A stretch of DNA of 9,526 nt from NCBI GenBank assembly GCA_946415695.1, contig CAMKTM010000087.1, positions 1-9,526 of the forward strand, given 5' to 3'. Under the pieces are notes generated by a model. That model did no database searches. It was not told the origin of the DNA and saw only the letters and a list, made by a program, of their open reading frames with translations. This document shows, one piece after another, positions 7,375 to 9,526 of this stretch (the first letter of the stretch is position 1; each line of letters starts with the position of its first letter). Source of the stretch: an uncultured Prevotellaceae bacterium. Lineage in GTDB: Bacteria > Bacteroidota > Bacteroidia > Bacteroidales > Bacteroidaceae. The translations under genes and the position numbers were made by a program.

Positions 7375-7479
7375 GGATGATAGGAAACGATGTCGGGTTA
7401 AACAGCCTCTTTCTTCTGCTCCAAAAGAGCGTTAGTCGTGTCACGATAGAGCATCAGATGTGTCCAATAGTGCAATTAC
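7375..7479. other. Spacer between hairpin copy 2 and the pnp terminator
   Basis: About 105 bp with no supported gene. On the minus strand an 18-codon ORF (7454-7398) ends in ...LLEQKKEAV followed by TAA. It resembles a natural protein C-terminus but cannot be assigned. The promoter of the hydrolase gene should lie here or within the hairpin. I do not see a convincing Bacteroidetes -33/-7 pair (TTTG, then TAnnTTTG). Confidence 0.4.
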
Positions 7480-7521
7480 GAAGAAAGCGTGCCGCTCCGA
7501 GTGGAGGGGCACGCTTTCTTC
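7480..7521 (-). terminator. Intrinsic terminator downstream of pnp
   Basis: Perfect 14-bp arms (7480-7493 and 7508-7521, GAAGAAAGCGTGCC and its complement) enclose a centre with a further short CTCC/GGAG stem. It starts 17 bp after the pnp stop in the direction of transcription. On the minus strand the distal arm ends in TTTCTTC. This T-tract lies mostly inside the stem rather than after it, so termination strength is uncertain. Confidence 0.8.
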
Positions 7522-7538
7522 ATATAGAAACTGTTGCT

Positions 7539-9526
7539 TTACTCTGCTGTTGGGTTTTCGCCATGCTCTGGACGGGGACGGCGCTCACCACGCTCGCCGC
7601 GTTCTGGACGAGGACGGCGCTCGCCACGTTCGCCACGTTCTCCGCGCTCGGGGCGGGGACGGCGTTCACGCTCTACGTAGCCTTCGGGCTTCTCCATCAA
7701 GGCACGGCGGCTCAGCTTGAACTTGCCCGTCTTCGGGTCGATCTCCAGGAGCTTCACCTTCACCTTGTCGCCTTCCTTGAGGCCAGACTCTTCGACGGTC
7801 TCGAGGCGCTTCCAGTCAATCTCGCTGATGTGCAGCAGGCCGTCCTTGCCGGGCATGAACTCCACGAAGCAGCCGTAAGGCATGATGCTGCGGATGGTGC
7901 CGTCATAGACTTCGCCAATCTCGGGTACGGCCACGATGGCCTTAATCTTTGCCATAGCTGCGTCGATGCACTCCTTGTTGGGACCGCTTACCTGTATCTT
8001 GCCGACGCCATCTTCTTCGTCGATGGTGATGATGGCACCCGTGTCCTCCTGCATGCCCTGGATGATCTTTCCGCCCGGGCCGATGACGGCTCCGATGAAC
8101 TCCTTCGGGATGATCATCTGCTCGATGCGCGGAACGTGCGGCTTCAGCTCTGGACGCGGATGGTCGAGTGTCTTCATCATCTCAGCCAGGATGTGCTCGC
8201 GGCCTGCCTTTGCCTGCATGAGCGCCTTTTCGAGTATCTCGTAGGAGAGGCCGTCGCACTTGATGTCCATCTGCGTTGCGGTCAGACCGTTCGGCGTGCC
8301 TGTGGTCTTGAAGTCCATGTCGCCAAGGTGATCCTCGTCGCCCAGGATGTCAGAGAGCACGGCGTACTTGTCCTCGCCCGGGTTCTTGATGAGACCCATA
8401 GCGATGCCGCTCACGGGAGCCTTAATGGGCACACCGGCGTCCATCAGAGCCAAGCAGCCTGCACAGGTGCTGGCCATTGAGCTGGAGCCGTTGCTCTCCA
8501 GGATGTCGCTCACCACGCGGATGGTGTAGGGGAAGTCCTCGGGCAGCTGACCCTTCAGGCCGCGCCATGCCAGATGGCCGTGACCGATCTCGCGGCGGCC
8601 GACGCCACGCTGTGCCTTTGCCTCGCCTGTCGAGAAGGGAGGGAAGTTGTAGTGCAGCAGGAAACGCTGGTACTCGCGCACAAGCACATCGTCGATGAGC
8701 TTCTCGTCGAGCTTCGTGCCGAGCGTACATGTTGCCAGAGACTGTGTCTCACCACGTGTGAAGATAGCGCTTCCGTGAGGTCCGGGCAGCGGGCTGACTT
8801 CGCACCAGATGGGACGAATGTCGGTGGTCTTGCGGCCGTCGAGGCGGATGCCTTCGTCCAGGATGCAGCGGCGCATAGCGTCCTTCTCTACATCGTGGTA
8901 GTAACGGTCGATGAGGGTGTTCTTCTCTTCCAGCTCTTCGGGAGCCATATCTGCGTGAGCCTCGGCGTATGCGGCCTTGAAGTCCTCGCGGATAGCCTCG
9001 AAAGCTTCTGTGCGGGCGTGCTTCTCGAGGCCCTGCTTCGTGATGTCGTAAGCCTTCTGATAGCAAGCCTGCTTTACTGCCTCGCGGAGTTCGTCGTCGT
9101 TCACCTCGTGGCAGTACTCGCGCTTCACGTCCTTGCCCAGTTCCTTCTCCAGTTCCTTCTGGAGGCGGCACATGGGCTTGATGGCCTCGTGGGCAGCCTT
9201 GAGGGCAGCAAGGAGGTCGGTCTCCTGCACTTCCTTCATCTCGCCTTCCACCATCATGATGTTCTCTTCCGTGGCACCGACCATGAGGTCCATGTCGGCA
9301 TCCTTGAGCTGCTGGAAGGTAGGATTGATGACGAACTCGCCGTTAATGCGAGCCACGCGAACCTCGGAGATGGGTCCTTCGAAGGGAATATCACTGCAAG
9401 CCAGAGCAGCAGAAGCGGCAAAGCCAGCCAGAGCATCGGGCATGTCCTGTCCGTCGGCAGAGAAGAGGATGACATTCACATAAACTTCAGCATGATAATT
9501 GCTGGGGAAAAGGGGACGCAGGGCGC
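7539..9526 (-). CDS. pnp: Polynucleotide phosphorylase (N-terminus beyond right edge)
   Basis: PNPase degrades RNA phosphorolytically from the 3' end (RNA + phosphate to nucleoside diphosphates) as a cytoplasmic trimer. The frame is open to the right edge and reads R-P-L-F-P-S-N-Y-H-A-E-V-Y-V upstream of the GTG at 9479. That matches the family 'RPLFP' region, so the GTG is internal and about 100 N-terminal residues are missing. Visible in order: the rest of the first RNase PH domain, the all-helical linker domain, the second RNase PH domain ('DGRKTTDIRPI', 'GRREIGHGHLAWRGL', phosphate-binding 'SNGSSSMAS', and 'DILGDEDHLGDMDFK' with the catalytic Asp residues), a KH domain with the GxxG loop in 'VIGPGGKI', and an S1 domain ('GTIRSIMPYGCFVEF' to 'KLSRRAL'). 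A charged low-complexity tail ends the protein at TAA 7539-7541. All expected catalytic motifs are intact. A terminator follows; no partner gene is visible. Confidence 0.98.
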   Translation of the reverse strand, partial: ALRPLFPSNYHAEVYVNVILFSADGQDMPDALAGFAASAALACSDIPFEGPISEVRVARINGEFVINPTFQQLKDADMDLMVGATEENIMMVEGEMKEVQETDLLAALKAAHEAIKPMCRLQKELEKELGKDVKREYCHEVNDDELREAVKQACYQKAYDITKQGLEKHARTEAFEAIREDFKAAYAEAHADMAPEELEEKNTLIDRYYHDVEKDAMRRCILDEGIRLDGRKTTDIRPIWCEVSPLPGPHGSAIFTRGETQSLATCTLGTKLDEKLIDDVLVREYQRFLLHYNFPPFSTGEAKAQRGVGRREIGHGHLAWRGLKGQLPEDFPYTIRVVSDILESNGSSSMASTCAGCLALMDAGVPIKAPVSGIAMGLIKNPGEDKYAVLSDILGDEDHLGDMDFKTTGTPNGLTATQMDIKCDGLSYEILEKALMQAKAGREHILAEMMKTLDHPRPELKPHVPRIEQMIIPKEFIGAVIGPGGKIIQGMQEDTGAIITIDEEDGVGKIQVSGPNKECIDAAMAKIKAIVAVPEIGEVYDGTIRSIMPYGCFVEFMPGKDGLLHISEIDWKRLETVEESGLKEGDKVKVKLLEIDPKTGKFKLSRRALMEKPEGYVERERRPRPERGERGERGERRPRPERGERGERRPRPEHGENPTAE
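7542..7667 (-). repeat. Low-complexity Arg/Gly/Glu/Pro-rich repeat coding the PNPase C-terminal tail
   Basis: After the S1 domain the protein runs into repeated 'RRPRPERGERGE' units, three copies of R-R-P-R-P-E with varying numbers of G-E-R between them, ending in N-P-T-A-E. The DNA shows the matching GC-rich tandem pattern. Such tails are known in Bacteroidetes RNA-binding proteins and plausibly bind RNA or mediate assembly. Copy number is likely to vary between strains; both of these points are inference. Confidence 0.85.

Noticed and set aside
7247..7444. N-terminal extension of the hydrolase ORF through the hairpin
   Set aside because: The extension mostly translates the palindromic repeat and its flanks, has no match to the family, and is unlikely to be the natural start, though the frame is open.
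7398..7454. 18-codon minus-strand ORF ending LLEQKKEAV
   Set aside because: Too short and not identifiable; it lies downstream of the pnp terminator and may be chance or a remnant.
7377..8480. Plus-strand ORF (367 codons) opposite pnp
   Set aside because: It overlaps the conserved KH, S1 and catalytic regions of pnp. Low-complexity Ala/Leu/His-rich content is expected from the reverse of GC-rich pnp codons.

Overview
The window looks like a chromosomal piece of a Bacteroidales genome, most likely Prevotella or a close relative. The evidence is a BspA-type leucine-rich-repeat surface protein, a DUF4886/SGNH-type secreted hydrolase with GLUG repeats, Bacteroidetes-style C-terminal tails of the form 'YDLSGRRL...GINIVNGKKILVK', and a bacterial polynucleotide phosphorylase with an Arg/Gly/Glu-rich tail. 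Nothing is certain below family level.

Layout. (1) 2-2626, plus strand: the 3' part of a BspA-like gene, cut by the left edge, ending in a strong rho-independent terminator (2659-2699). (2) 2700-3223: a gene-poor stretch holding a large palindromic element (copy 1, 2796-2887) and an AT-rich tract with a tandem 22-bp repeat and a dispersed inverted repeat. (3) 3224 to about 7246, minus strand: a very long gene combining an SGNH hydrolase domain, a beta-sandwich, two GLUG beta-helix blocks and a C-terminal module also found in the BspA-like neighbour. It converges on the BspA-like gene. (4) 7283-7374: a second, almost identical palindromic element, lying in the 5' region of the hydrolase gene. 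(5) 7480-7521: terminator of pnp. (6) 7539-9526, minus strand: pnp, with its N-terminal part beyond the right edge.

The two large genes probably encode surface or secreted proteins: both end in the same kind of C-terminal module and tail. pnp is a housekeeping RNA-turnover gene and is unlikely to be functionally linked to them. The most unusual content is the pair of hairpin elements that bracket the hydrolase gene. Each carries five 8-bp palindromes at exactly 11-bp spacing. The two cores are almost identical, while the flanks are related only in inverted orientation. The hydrolase gene has no recognisable signal peptide, and the second hairpin lies where its promoter or N-terminus would be expected. 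A rearranged or variable 5' end is therefore a reasonable hypothesis, but it is not shown by the sequence. I see no CRISPR array, tRNA, rRNA, transposase or integrase.
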